Notes under the pieces: generated by a model
Told to the model about the DNA's origin: nothing
What the model saw: only the letters and a program-made list of their open reading frames with translations
Database searches by the model: none
Source: JAIQET01 sp035542575
Lineage (GTDB): Bacteria > Acidobacteriota > Terriglobia > Terriglobales > Acidobacteriaceae
Reading direction: 5' to 3'
Assembly: GCA_035542575.1 (NCBI GenBank)
Contig: DATKLE010000139.1
Location: forward strand, 25,904-89,903
DNA: 64,000 nt
Translations under genes and position numbers: made by a program
Shown here: positions 7,588-17,295 of the stretch, piece by piece
Numbering within the stretch: the stretch's first letter is position 1
How the letters are laid out: every line of letters starts with the position of its first letter

Positions 7588-9246
7588 TTGAATTCGACCA
7601 AGGACCACCGCGATTGCGAAGCACCCCAACGCCGCCGTTTCCTGCGGAACAGCCTTCTCACTGGAGCAGGAGCCGCTGTGCTGCCGGCTTTGGCCGGCGC
7701 TCGTACATTCACTCCACCCTCGTTGCCCGTCGCAGACATCTCGCCCTTCGAACTCGACGAGGTCACCATTGCTGATCTCCAGCAAGGCATGACCTCGGGC
7801 CGGTTCACCGCCCGCTCGCTGGCGGAAAAATATCTGGCCCGGATCGAGGAGCTCGACAAGCAGGGTCCGGGCGTCAACAGCGTGATCGAAGTCAACCCCG
7901 ACGCCCTGTCTATCGCGGACGCGCTTGACCAGGAGCGCAAGCAGAAGCGACCGCGTGGGCCGCTACATGGCATTCCTGTCCTGATCAAAGACAACATTGA
8001 CACCACGGACCGCATGATGACTACAGCGGGATCGCTCGCCCTGCTGCACTCGCGACCCGCCAGAGATTCTTTCGTTGCGCAACAGCTGCGCGCCGCCGGG
8101 GCGGTCATCCTGGGCAAGACCAATCTCAGCGAATGGGCGAATATTCGCTCCAGCCATTCCACCAGCGGCTGGAGCGGGCGGGGCGGATTGACCAGGAATC
8201 CCTACGCCCTGGATCGCAACCCCTGCGGGTCAAGTTCGGGCTCCGGGGCGGCAGTCGCGGCCAACTTTTGCGCGGTCGCGGTGGGCACGGAAACCGACGG
8301 CTCGGTGGTCTGTCCCTCCTCGGCCAACGGAATCGTAGGCATCAAGCCGACGCTCGGGCTGGTGAGCCGCGCCGGCATCATTCCGATCGCCCACAGCCAG
8401 GACACGGCCGGCCCCATGGCGCGCACGGTACGTGACGCCGCCATTCTGCTGGGCGCCCTTGCTGGGGTGGATCCGCGCGACGGCGCCACCGCGGAAAGCA
8501 CAGGAGAATCACAGGCCGATTACACGCGGTTCCTCGACCCCAATGGACTGCGCGGCGCACGACTGGGGGTGGCGCGGAAATATTTCGGCTTCCATGATGG
8601 CGTGGACGCTCTAATGGAGAACCTGCTGGCGGAGATGAAGCGCCAGGGAGCGGAGATCATTGATCCCGCTGATCTGCCGACGCACGGCAAGTTCGACGAC
8701 ACCGAGTTCACGGTGCTCCTGTATGAACTGAAGGCCGACCTGAACGCCTACCTGGCAGGCCTCGGTGCGGCCGCCCCGGTGCATTCTCTGCAGGAGGTCA
8801 TCGACTTCAACAACAGAAACCGCGACAAAGAGATGCCCTACTTCGCCCAGGACATTTTCCTGAAGGCCCAGGAAAAGGGCCCGCTGACCAGCAAGGAATA
8901 CCTGGACGCGCTGGAGGCCAATCACCGCCTCGCGCGCAAGGAAGGCATTGACGCGGTGATGGACAAATTCAAGCTGGATGCCATCGTGGCGCCGACGGCC
9001 GGCCCGGCCTGGCTGACCGACCTGGTGGATGGCGACCATTCCGGCGGAGGCAGCTCCAATGCCGCCGCCGTCGCCGGCTATCCCCACATCACGCTGCCGG
9101 CCGGATTCATCTCCGGCCTCCCCGTGGGAATCTCCTTCTTCGGCCCTGCCTGGAGCGAGCCTGCCCTGCTGAAAATCGCCTACGCATTCGAGCAGGCGAC
9201 CAAGGTACGCAAGCCGCCGCGGTTTATGGCGAGCGTGGCCGTCTAG
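7588..9246 (+). CDS. Tat-exported amidase (amidase-signature family)
   Basis: About 552 residues from a TTG at 7588, chosen because AAGGAGA lies seven bases upstream. A twin-arginine signal (RRRFLRNSLLTGAGAAVLPALA, residues 15 onward) predicts folded export. The catalytic Ser-Ser-Lys set of the amidase-signature family is complete: Lys in PVLIKDNIDTT, the cis-Ser in PCGSSSGSGAAVA and the nucleophile Ser in ETDGSVVCPSS. The family hydrolyses linear amides, including amino-acid or fatty-acid amides; the exact substrate is open. It is related to the Glu-tRNA amidotransferase A subunit, but the Tat signal and absence of gatB/gatC neighbours argue against that role. It is followed by a hairpin at 9280-9304. 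Confidence 0.9.
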   Translation: MNSTKDHRDCEAPQRRRFLRNSLLTGAGAAVLPALAGARTFTPPSLPVADISPFELDEVTIADLQQGMTSGRFTARSLAEKYLARIEELDKQGPGVNSVIEVNPDALSIADALDQERKQKRPRGPLHGIPVLIKDNIDTTDRMMTTAGSLALLHSRPARDSFVAQQLRAAGAVILGKTNLSEWANIRSSHSTSGWSGRGGLTRNPYALDRNPCGSSSGSGAAVAANFCAVAVGTETDGSVVCPSSANGIVGIKPTLGLVSRAGIIPIAHSQDTAGPMARTVRDAAILLGALAGVDPRDGATAESTGESQADYTRFLDPNGLRGARLGVARKYFGFHDGVDALMENLLAEMKRQGAEIIDPADLPTHGKFDDTEFTVLLYELKADLNAYLAGLGAAAPVHSLQEVIDFNNRNRDKEMPYFAQDIFLKAQEKGPLTSKEYLDALEANHRLARKEGIDAVMDKFKLDAIVAPTAGPAWLTDLVDGDHSGGGSSNAAAVAGYPHITLPAGFISGLPVGISFFGPAWSEPALLKIAYAFEQATKVRKPPRFMASVAV

Positions 9247-9275
9247 ATCACGGAGCAGCCAGGAGCCGGGGGATT

Positions 9276-9304
9276 AAAAATCCCGCCGGGGATCTCGGCG
9301 GGAT
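9276..9304. terminator. hairpin between amidase and tRNA-Arg genes
   Basis: ATCCCGCCG (9280-9288) and CGGCGGGAT (9296-9304) form a 9-bp stem with a seven-base loop. On the minus strand it is followed by TTTTT and so would stop reverse transcription; on the plus strand it comes 33 bases after the amidase stop but lacks a T run. Confidence 0.6.
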
Positions 9305-9460
9305 ACCTGAGTTGCTTTGTGAAACGTGCAAGCCAAATCCTATGCAAGCGATCACCGCAGGGCAATCGGGTGAATACTGTAGAAGGGCGCGGCCTGCCGG
9401 TGAACAAGGGCTTTTTCCGATCGGTGCGATAAACTAAGTTCCAGAACGTCAGCCCTGTGT

Positions 9461-9537
9461 GGCCCCGTAGCTCAGATGGATAGAGCAGCGGTTTCCTAAA
9501 CCGTTGGTCGGGTGTTCGAATCACCCCGGGGCTACCA
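9461..9537 (+). tRNA. tRNA-Arg(CCT)
   Basis: A 77-base cloverleaf. The acceptor stem GGCCCCG pairs with CGGGGCT (one G-U at the end), the D arm contains GCTCAGATGGATAGAGC, and the anticodon stem GCGGT/ACCGT holds the loop TTCCTAA with anticodon CCT. The T arm contains GGTTCGAATC-type sequence (GTGTTCGAATCAC). The CCA end is encoded (9535-9537). It reads AGG codons. No integrase or attachment-site duplication is visible beside it. Confidence 0.95.
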
Positions 9538-9659
9538 CTCCATTTCAAGGGAAACACGCTAGTTAACGGCGGGGGATGTCGTGCCGTTCCCTCTCTTTGT
9601 TGCCACTTCGTTAGATACGGACTTCGGCAGCGCTTTCCGCAGTCCCTCTATCGCACACG

Positions 9660-11324
9660 TCAGAAGATGTAAGTCGTGTCGAACTGCAAACGTGTGAGCC
9701 AGGGCTCGGTTGTTGCCAGGGGGCGTCCAACCAATGCCGTAAAGCCCAACTGCACGCTGCGATCGAATTGATAGAAGACCTCAAAGCGGTGCTGAGTAAC
9801 GTTCGTTCCCTGGCGGAGTTCACTGTAGTTGAAGTTGCCCAGCACAGCCTCGCGCTCGATGTAGATGCGGGCATAATCGAACTGCACGTCGCCCTTCTCC
9901 TGCAAACGGCCGACACTGGCCTCAGCCCAGTAGCCGCGCCGTTGGTGCGGGTTGCAAGGAGCGTTCAGCGTTTGTTTGAAGGTCTGCGCGGCCGTATTTG
10001 TGGGGGCGGGTGCAATGTTCGCGAGATTGGCGCATGCTTGGGTGTTCTGCACATAATCGCCGATGAAGCTCACCGGGAAGCGCGCACTGCCGGTTTTAAT
10101 GTCAAGCATCACCAAATTGTCAAACAACGAGAACTTCGAGGCGAACTGCGCATTTGTGACCGACGAAACCCCAGTTGGATACGCCGTGCCATCCACGGTG
10201 ATGATGGTCGTCGCGGTGGTCGTGTACAAGGAGTTCTGCACCCCGGTGCTCGAGTTCAGGGGGAGAAGGCCCGACCAGGGAGTCTGCGGGTTCTTGCTGC
10301 TGGCGCGCGCCAAAGCCAGTGCGATGGCATCCGCTGCGCGGAAATCGTAAAGGCCCGAGTACACGCCCAGCGTGATGCGCGGCCCGAGCGCTAACGATGT
10401 CTGAACCTGGCCCCCATACGTGATCTGCTGCGCAATTCTCTTGCCGGCGGGCGAAATACCCGCGATTTCGGCAAAAGGCAACTGGAAGCCGACAATTGCG
10501 ATTCGCTTCAGCACCGGAGTATTGAGTTTGAATCCCAAAGTCTCGGCGGCACCTTCCGGGTTCAGGTCCTTGTCCCATGTGAGTTCGGTGTTGACCCAGG
10601 GATAGCGGAATTTTCCCCCAGTGAGGGTCAAGGCCTGGAACTTGCTCGGTCTGAATTCCACAAAAGCCTGGTCGAGCGCGATGGCCTTGCGCGTGTAGAA
10701 ACCCGTGACGTTTGCGTTGGTGGATACGGGATCGTTCACGTCGCCTGTGGCCAGGCTGAAGCCGGTCCGGAATTGCGAACCAAGATCGGCGGTTGCATTG
10801 AAGCGGGCGCGGATGCGGGCGCGCGCACGGTCCAGAGATTGGTCCGTTGGCCCGCCAAAGAACGGTTCCGCGCGCAGACGAACGTCACCGCTGAACGAGA
10901 TCGGTCCCAGGCCTTTGATTTGCCGTTCAAGGTTCCGGATACGCTCGTCGGTGCTCCCGGCCTGTACGTTCTGGGAAGCAGCCGGGCTTTGCGATGGCGA
11001 AGCAGCCGGTAAGGATGTGGCGTCGGCGTCCAGCTGCTCGGAACCCGGAGCAGCAGAAGCATTGACCTCAACTTGGGGCGGCGTTGGCTTGCGTTCCGCT
11101 TCCAGGGCTTCGATACGCTTTTGTTGCTCGTGAACCAGTTGTCGCAGCTCTTCCACCTCCGCGCGGAGGTCAGTAGCCGCCGGAGTTTTGCCCTCTAAAG
11201 TGGAATTCGCCGCATCGGTTGCGGGGCCGGGGTCGGCTTGCGCAACTGCACCCGATTGCCCGATAACACAAAGCGAAGCCGCCAGTGACAGTAGAAATAC
11301 CGCGACGGGGCGATATATCCGCAT
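9660..11324 (-). CDS. outer-membrane porin with periplasmic coiled coil
   Basis: A 554-residue exported protein. The signal peptide (MRIYRPVAVFLLSLAASLCV...) is followed by a Pro/Ala-rich segment, and a coiled coil (LRAEVEELRQLVHEQQKRIEALEAE, about residues 53-77) probably trimerises the pore or contacts peptidoglycan. From about residue 140 a beta-barrel begins (ISFSGDVRLRAEPFF) with alternating hydrophobic strands. The chain ends in YIF; a C-terminal aromatic is the usual outer-membrane insertion signal. It resembles the putative-porin (Porin_5-like) group. Solute specificity is unknown. It is transcribed away from the DmpA peptidase gene, and their shared 163-base promoter region holds a palindrome at 11384. 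Confidence 0.82.
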   Translation of the reverse strand: MRIYRPVAVFLLSLAASLCVIGQSGAVAQADPGPATDAANSTLEGKTPAATDLRAEVEELRQLVHEQQKRIEALEAERKPTPPQVEVNASAAPGSEQLDADATSLPAASPSQSPAASQNVQAGSTDERIRNLERQIKGLGPISFSGDVRLRAEPFFGGPTDQSLDRARARIRARFNATADLGSQFRTGFSLATGDVNDPVSTNANVTGFYTRKAIALDQAFVEFRPSKFQALTLTGGKFRYPWVNTELTWDKDLNPEGAAETLGFKLNTPVLKRIAIVGFQLPFAEIAGISPAGKRIAQQITYGGQVQTSLALGPRITLGVYSGLYDFRAADAIALALARASSKNPQTPWSGLLPLNSSTGVQNSLYTTTATTIITVDGTAYPTGVSSVTNAQFASKFSLFDNLVMLDIKTGSARFPVSFIGDYVQNTQACANLANIAPAPTNTAAQTFKQTLNAPCNPHQRRGYWAEASVGRLQEKGDVQFDYARIYIEREAVLGNFNYSELRQGTNVTQHRFEVFYQFDRSVQLGFTALVGRPLATTEPWLTRLQFDTTYIF

Positions 11325-11383
11325 TTCTCTTTCCCCTTTCTCCGGGAAGTGGGTGAAAAGTTGTGGGTCATCTTCTTAATACG

Positions 11384-11403
11384 AGTAAGTCTATCAACTT
11401 ACT
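11384..11403. promoter_or_regulatory. operator-like palindrome between divergent porin and peptidase genes
   Basis: AGTAAGT (11384-11390) and ACTTACT (11397-11403) form a perfect 7-bp inverted repeat around CTATCA. It is centred in the 163-base gap between two divergently transcribed genes, a typical place for an operator. No regulator can be named. Confidence 0.4.
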
Positions 11404-11487
11404 AGACATTTGGCAAGTAATGCGTCGCTCGATAAGAGCCGTTTGACCTGCCCCTACAGCGGTGAGCCGCAGATATAATCCGGGGCG

Positions 11488-12654
11488 ATGACCAAGAAGA
11501 TTCTCGCAGCGCTGGCGGTCTTGTTGGTCGCCGGCGCCACTGTTGCCCAAAACGCCGCACCTAATGCACGGCCCCGTGCTTCGGACTTGGGGCTGAAAGT
11601 TGGCATCCTGCCGACTGGGGCACTCGATGCGATCACCGATGTGGCAGGGGTTGAGGTCGGGCACACCACCATCATCCGTGGCGACGACGTCCGAACCGGC
11701 GTGACCGCCATCCTTCCACATTCCGGCAATCTGTTTCGCGAGAAAGTACCCGGCGCGGTTTTCGTGGGCAACGCCTTCGGCAAGCTCGCGGGTTCGACCC
11801 AAGTCAACGAACTGGGCGAGATCGAGACCCCGATCCTGCTCACATCCACCTTGAGTGTGCCACGCGTCGCCGATGCCCTCATTGACTACGTGCTGGCTCT
11901 GCCGGGAAACGAGGATGTCGAATCCATCAATCCCCTGGTCGGCGAAACAAACGATGGGTACCTGAACGACATCCGGGGACGGCACATCACACGGGAGGAC
12001 GTGTTTGCCGCCATCAGGGGCGCCAAGGACGGGCCGGTCGAGGAGGGATCGGTCGGCGCGGGCACCGGGACGGTGGCGTTCGGGTTCAAAGGGGGCATCG
12101 GAACCTCGTCCCGCCGCCTGCCTGCCAAGCTCGGCGGGTACACGGTCGGCGTTCTCGTACAGACGAACTTCGGCGGTGTGCTTACCATCGCGGGCGCTCC
12201 TGTGGGACGGGAACTGGGTCGCTACTACCTCCGCGAACAGCTTCAGCAGGAGGGCGTCGCCACGGATCAGGGAAAAGGATCAGTGATGATCGTCATCGCA
12301 ACCGACGCGCCTGTGGACGCACGGAACCTGAAGCGGATGGCAGCCAGGGCGATGCTGGGGCTGGGACGCACAGGCGCTGCGGGCTCGAACGGCAGCGGGG
12401 ACTACGCCATTGCCTTCTCGACTGCCCCCCAAATGCGGATTCGGTCGGAGGACAAGGCTCCACTCCGGCACATCGAGTTGCTGTCCAACGACGCAATGTC
12501 GCCGTTGTTTCTGGCCGTTATCGAAGCCACTGAAGAAGCTGTGTACAACTCCCTGCTTCGTGCAACGACGGTAACGGGCCGAGGACACACGGTCGGAGCT
12601 CTGCCGATTGAGAAGACTATTGAGATATTGAAGAAGTATGGAGCCCTCCCATGA
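11488..12654 (+). CDS. P1-family (DmpA/S58) aminopeptidase, exported
   Basis: A 388-residue protein with a signal peptide (MTKKILAALAVLLVAGATVAQ). The whole chain matches the DmpA-type L-aminopeptidase/D-esterase fold: GLKVGILPTGALDAITDVAG at the start, VGNAFGKLAGSTQVNELG in the middle, GAGTGTVAFGFKGGIGTSSR (about 190-209) holding the self-cleavage site and N-terminal nucleophile of the small subunit, then VQTNFGG. Family enzymes self-cleave into two chains and release N-terminal residues from peptides, some accepting D- or beta-residues. The stop overlaps the next gene's start (ATGA), so the two are translationally coupled. Confidence 0.9.
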   Translation: MTKKILAALAVLLVAGATVAQNAAPNARPRASDLGLKVGILPTGALDAITDVAGVEVGHTTIIRGDDVRTGVTAILPHSGNLFREKVPGAVFVGNAFGKLAGSTQVNELGEIETPILLTSTLSVPRVADALIDYVLALPGNEDVESINPLVGETNDGYLNDIRGRHITREDVFAAIRGAKDGPVEEGSVGAGTGTVAFGFKGGIGTSSRRLPAKLGGYTVGVLVQTNFGGVLTIAGAPVGRELGRYYLREQLQQEGVATDQGKGSVMIVIATDAPVDARNLKRMAARAMLGLGRTGAAGSNGSGDYAIAFSTAPQMRIRSEDKAPLRHIELLSNDAMSPLFLAVIEATEEAVYNSLLRATTVTGRGHTVGALPIEKTIEILKKYGALP

Positions 12655-13007
12655 AGAATACGGATCTGAAAGACCGTTTGGCACGCTACCGCCAGATCAA
12701 TCTCAGTGTGATCGGCAGGACATCTGGGCACACGATCTCGATGCGCGTCTGGTTCGTTCTGGAGGGCGAAAAGCTCTACCTTCTGCCGGTGCGCGGCTCG
12801 GACACACAGTGGTACCGGAATGTGCTCAAGAATCCGCAGGTTCGGGTTGAGACGCGGGGCACAGAGGCGGATTTCCGCACCGTTCCCATCACTGATGCCA
12901 AGACGGTGAAATCAGTGATTGAGATGTTCCGGGAGAAGTACGGGGTGAACGATGTGAGAAAGTATTACTCGAAATTCGATGTTGCGATTTGTGCGGAACC
13001 CGCCTGA
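12651..13007 (+). CDS. nitroreductase/quinone-reductase-like split-barrel protein (DUF385-type)
   Basis: A 118-residue protein overlapping the peptidase gene by four bases (ATGA). The pattern VIGRTSGHTISMRVWFVLEGEKLYLL, then a GSDTQWYRN-type turn and a strand with PQVRVETRG, resembles deazaflavin-dependent nitroreductase-like (DUF385) small beta-barrels, which bind F420 or FMN in actinobacteria. Whether this version binds a cofactor is uncertain: the chain is short and lacks the long basic N-terminal helix. The tight coupling to the DmpA peptidase suggests joint expression but not necessarily a joint pathway. Confidence 0.65.
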   Translation: MKNTDLKDRLARYRQINLSVIGRTSGHTISMRVWFVLEGEKLYLLPVRGSDTQWYRNVLKNPQVRVETRGTEADFRTVPITDAKTVKSVIEMFREKYGVNDVRKYYSKFDVAICAEPA

Positions 13008-13156
13008 ATCACCGTGGCTTCTGGAAGTCAGTGCACTCCGCCTTGTTCCGTTTTCAGAACACAGCCCCCCTTGTGGTTGACTTGCGCGCGATTCGGTGAC
13101 ACACTCCCGCGCATTCCGCCAAGACCTGCCTCGAAAGGCTGTGGCGTGCGCCGAAC

Positions 13157-15907
13157 ATGGACCGTGTCCCCATTCGCGAGGTTCTGGACGAAGAAATTCA
13201 GCAGGTGGAGACCTCCCGTGGTTTGCGGCTGGATGATCAGCACCGCCAGCGCCCTCCGGCAAAGCAGAGTCTGATTGGCTTGGCCTTCTCGGGCGGGGGC
13301 ATTCGCAGCGCTACCTTCAATCTGGGCGTGCTGCAAGCGCTGGCCCAGAAAAATCTGCTGCGCGCCTTTGACTACGTGTCAACCGTCTCGGGGGGCGGCT
13401 ACATCGGGAGCTGGTTGATGGCCTGGATGCATCACCAGCAGGCTGGCATCCAGTGGGTCGAAGAGTGCCTCTCCCGCAAGCCCTATTCGTCCAGCCAGGC
13501 CGCCGACCCGCCGGAGTTGCACTTCCTGCGCGATTACAGCAACTATCTGACCCCGCGCAAAGGCCTTCTGGGGGCGGATTTCTGGGCGTTCCTGGCAGCC
13601 TACCTGCGCAATACGTTCTTGAACCAGACCATCCTGGTGCTCTCGCTGCTGGCGCTGCTCCTGCTGCCGCGCCTGCTGGTGTATCTGCCGCATGTGCTCG
13701 AAGCTGAAGAAGTGGAATGGGCGTGGCAAATTCCGTTCACGCAACGGCTGCTCACTTCGCAGGTCTCCGCCCTCGCTGGGGGGATGTTTCTGGGCCTGGT
13801 GGCGTTGATCTTCATCGGGCTGAACCTTCTCTGGGTAGATGTCGACAACAAGGAAAAGTATCCCTGGTTCGCCCGGCAATGGGCGGTTCAACTCTGCGTT
13901 GTGCTTCCGTTGATCGTCGCAGCCTCGCTGTTCGCCTATTCCGCCGGGCACCTTCTCCAGGAGTGAGGAATTCTAGACAACCCCGCCCTCGGTCCTCCAC
14001 TTCTGGGCATCGGCATCTACGCGGGCTTGTGGGCGCTTGCGCTTCTGGTGCGCTGGATCGCCGGGCTTCTGTGGTACTGGATCACCGGTGGCCGAATAGG
14101 AAGCGCCGGTCCAGCCCGCCCGGCGGTATGGCGAGTGCTGATCACGGCTGCGGCGACCGGTGGCCTTCTGGGCTACCTGTTTCTGCCCTACGCGAAGATC
14201 CTGATTCCTCCCGGCTCTCCTCCCGGAACCACCTACGATCTCTGGCGGGTGCTGACGTTTGGCACGGCGGGCTTCGTGGGGATTATGCTGCTGACCGGCG
14301 TGCTGCATATCGGTCTGATGGGCCGCAGTATGCTCGACGCTCATCGCGAGTGGTGGGGACGGCTGGGGGGCTGGATGCTGATCTACAGCATCGCATGGCT
14401 CTCGCTCTTTCTGCTTGCCGTCTATGTCCCGGTAGGCCTGGCCAGGCTGTGGGATATTTCGTTCCAGCGGAAGTACACGTTCACTACCGGTACGCTGGTA
14501 TGGATACTCTCCACTCTGTATGGCGTGCTGTTCGGCAAGAGCGCAACTACGACCGGGGAATTGCAGCCGGACACGCCGCTGGCCAAACAGCTTCTCGGCT
14601 ACATTGCCCGCCTGACCCCCTACATCTTTATTCTTGGGCTGCTGCTGGCGTTGTCGGTGCTGGCCGCCTGGATTGCAAACGCACTGGCGGGGAATGAGGC
14701 TCCACTGTCAGCCTGGCCCAGCGACATCGTGGACCCGCTCGTGCCGATCTTCTGCTTGCTGTTTCTGGGGGCTGCCTTCGTGCTCTCCTGGCGCGTGGAC
14801 ATCAATGAGTTTTCCGTGCACCATCTCTATCGCAACCGGCTGATACGCTGCTATCTGGGGGCGTCAGCGCGCTGGCGCGACGTTCAGGCCCAACCCTTCA
14901 CCGGCTTTTCCGAAGCCGACGATCTGCCCCTGAAAGAGCTGCAGATCCCGCTCCATTCCACTGACCCCAAAGACGCGCGGCCTTTCCCCATTCTGAACGC
15001 CAGCCTCAACGTGGTGCGCGGCAAGGAACTGGCCTTGCAGACGCGCAAAGCCCGCTCCTTCGCCTTCACCCCGCTCTATGCGGGATTCACCCGCCAGAAG
15101 CCGGAGAGCACGGAGTGGGAGCCGGCCTACGCGCTCACCGCGGAGGCTGGTTCCAAGCGGCCCGAATTAAAAAACGGCACCAGCTTGGGCACCGCGGTGG
15201 CCATTTCTGGCGCCGCTGCCAGCCCCAACATGGGTTTCTATTCTTCGCCGCCCCTGGCCTTCCTCATGACCCTGTTCGACGTGCGCCTGGGCTGGTGGGT
15301 GGGAAATCCGGCCCGCCCCGAGGGATGGCTGCGCGGCAGCCCCATCATCGGTCTGGTTTCGCTGCTGCGGGAGCTGCTGGGCTCCACCAACGACGACAAC
15401 AAGTACGTCTGTCTCTCCGATGGCGGACACTTTGAAAACCTGGCGGTGTACGAGTTGGTTCGACGCGGTTGCCGCCTGATCATGGCCTGCGACGCGTCCT
15501 GCGACTCCGACTATGCGTTCGGCGATCTGCACAACGCCATCGAAAGTTGCCGCACCGATTTCGGAGTGGAGATCGAGGTGGATACCCGCGACCTCAAACC
15601 CGACGATGACGGAATCTCGCAGAGTCATTTTGCGGTGGGCAAGATCCATTACGCCCCGGTCTCGGGCAAGAGTGTGGATGACGGTATCCTGATCTACCTC
15701 AAGCCCGCGCTTCTGGCCGACGACCCGGCGGATGTCCTCGGCTATAAGGCTACCAATCCGCATTTCCCGCACGACACGACCGCCAACCAATGGTTTGACG
15801 AAGCCCACTTCGAGAATTACCGGGCGCTGGGCGAGACCACGGGGAGTGCGGCGTGCGAAACCATCGCGGAGAAGATTTGCGCGCTGCTGGGGCGGGGGGC
15901 GACTTGA
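13157..15907 (+). pseudogene. patatin-like phospholipase with membrane spans, interrupted by an in-frame TGA
   Basis: One reading frame runs from ATG 13157 to 15907 (917 codons) except for a TGA at 13964-13966. The upstream part has the patatin oxyanion loop SGGGIRSATF (45-54) and the nucleophile Ser78 in STVSGGGY, then two hydrophobic spans. After the TGA the frame continues without any shift through more spans (about nine in all) to the catalytic Asp in LSDGGHFEN (codon 15419-15421) and the core strand RRGCRLIMACDAS. Both members of the Ser-Asp dyad are therefore intact but on opposite sides of the stop. As read, the gene yields a 269-residue fragment without Asp. A recent nonsense mutation, a sequencing error (TGG to TGA) or readthrough would all fit. 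Internal ATG/GTG starts after the stop exist (e.g. GTG near 14027) but give no nucleophile. Confidence 0.85.
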
Positions 15908-16019
15908 GGCCAGGGTAAAGAAGTTTTTTGGTGACGCTTCGCTGCCGTTGCTACGGCTGGGTTCCGCTGTTACACCCGCGGTGGCATCCGTGCATTCGCA
16001 ATCCGCGCATGAGCACCAC

Positions 16020-17126
16020 TCATTGATTCTTGTATTTCAGGATAGGATGGGTATCCCGTGTGCATCGATAGTAAGTGTCCCAGCCGTCGTTGGCGTTGCG
16101 TATCTTAATTTCATCCTCGCTGACTACCTCATAGTCGGGATCCTTTGTGATGAAAGTGTTTTTCCCGTCTTCACCTGCTGTTCCACAGCCCCCCGGCCCA
16201 CAGAATGTGACTGAATATTTGCCGTCCTTGCCGTATGGCATGATTTGAAGGCCAAAAGCCTCATCACAGTTCTCTTTCCAGAAACCCGTGAAGTTCTTGG
16301 AGGGGTCAAGCTCTCCGGCGTAGTCGTCAGCGGCAATCTTCCTCCGAATGTCAGCAACTAGCTTGTAAGGAACACCGACCGGTGCGGCACCATAGTCCAT
16401 TACAGTACCGTTTGCCTCCTTTCGGGTCTGAACCCCTAGACCAAGAACATTCCACCCGTCGAGTTGCGTGCCGTCCTCGATGCGGGCAGTTGCAGTCTTG
16501 GACAGCCGGCCTGTGATGTGTACAACATAGTGTCCATTGTCTTCGGAAGTTGGTCCGGCCGCGGTCAGCGTCAACTCATACTGAATCCCATCAGATGCAA
16601 GGGTCTTGACTTCCCCCTTCACGTGCCACGGCGCCGAGATATACCCCTGCGCGCTGGGCGTGGCAAATTGGATTCCGGTTTTGTCGTTGTTGAACTCAAT
16701 TTTGCGCTCCCCGCGGACCTCGACAGGCCCCCTCGGGAGGGCTTCGCCGAGCAGGCGGAGGACGAGTTTCAAATAGAGTACCGGCGCGTCGAGCGCATCG
16801 ATCTCATAGCCTGGTTCCGCTATTGGCCCTTGAAGGGCCATTACGCGCCCGCCGATCAGGAGAATTGTTCCGCTGGTCGGCTTCTGGCCGTCCGTCGTCT
16901 CCACATCGATCTGAATGTCGCTGGATTCCTTGTCAAATTTTCCCCGCCAAGACTGGTAACCGGGTTTGCCCGGTACAGTCACCGTGAGCTCAAACGCGTT
17001 GAATTCATCCCAGACGGTTGGCTTCCCACAGGGATTACTACAGTTTTCCACTTCGGAGGTTGCGCAGACGCTATCGTGGCACAAGCAGAGAATGAATACG
17101 GCCACTAGCAGATAAAAGGACCTCAT
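16020..17126 (-). CDS. exported protein of unknown function
   Basis: About 368 residues from ATG 17126, supported by AGGGTGAG upstream; an earlier in-frame ATG at 17180 has no such site. The signal peptide is MRSFYLLVAVFILCLCHDSVCA, followed by two cysteines (CSNPC) near the mature N-terminus. The body is beta-rich without a known motif. The last 100 residues (GFWKENCDEAFGLQIMPYGK, TFCGPGGCGTAGE, DTYYRC) contain four to five cysteines and look like a small lipocalin-like or lysozyme-inhibitor-like module that might bind a ligand. Codon use is visibly less GC-biased than the neighbours, so it may have been acquired. I do not recognise the family. Confidence 0.6.
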   Translation of the reverse strand: MRSFYLLVAVFILCLCHDSVCATSEVENCSNPCGKPTVWDEFNAFELTVTVPGKPGYQSWRGKFDKESSDIQIDVETTDGQKPTSGTILLIGGRVMALQGPIAEPGYEIDALDAPVLYLKLVLRLLGEALPRGPVEVRGERKIEFNNDKTGIQFATPSAQGYISAPWHVKGEVKTLASDGIQYELTLTAAGPTSEDNGHYVVHITGRLSKTATARIEDGTQLDGWNVLGLGVQTRKEANGTVMDYGAAPVGVPYKLVADIRRKIAADDYAGELDPSKNFTGFWKENCDEAFGLQIMPYGKDGKYSVTFCGPGGCGTAGEDGKNTFITKDPDYEVVSEDEIKIRNANDGWDTYYRCTRDTHPILKYKNQ

Positions 17127-17295
17127 AATCTCACCCTTGCCAAGCCGGTTCAGGCAGCAATGTCTCGTGCCCCCTGCCATCCCGAGCTATCGCTCCTTTT
17201 GTACATCGTTCAAGAGAACGGAGCTGGTTACTACGGTGCGCGTCCTACTGGGTTGACGAGCTAACCTCGGAGCACTCCGGAGAGGTCTATGATAG

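Noticed and set aside
9461..9600. Integration site at tRNA-Arg
   Set aside because: No integrase and no duplicated tRNA 3' end within the window.
13964..13966. Selenocysteine at the patatin TGA
   Set aside because: The position is not catalytic in patatins, and no SECIS-like hairpin is obvious directly downstream. A nonsense change or base-call error is simpler.
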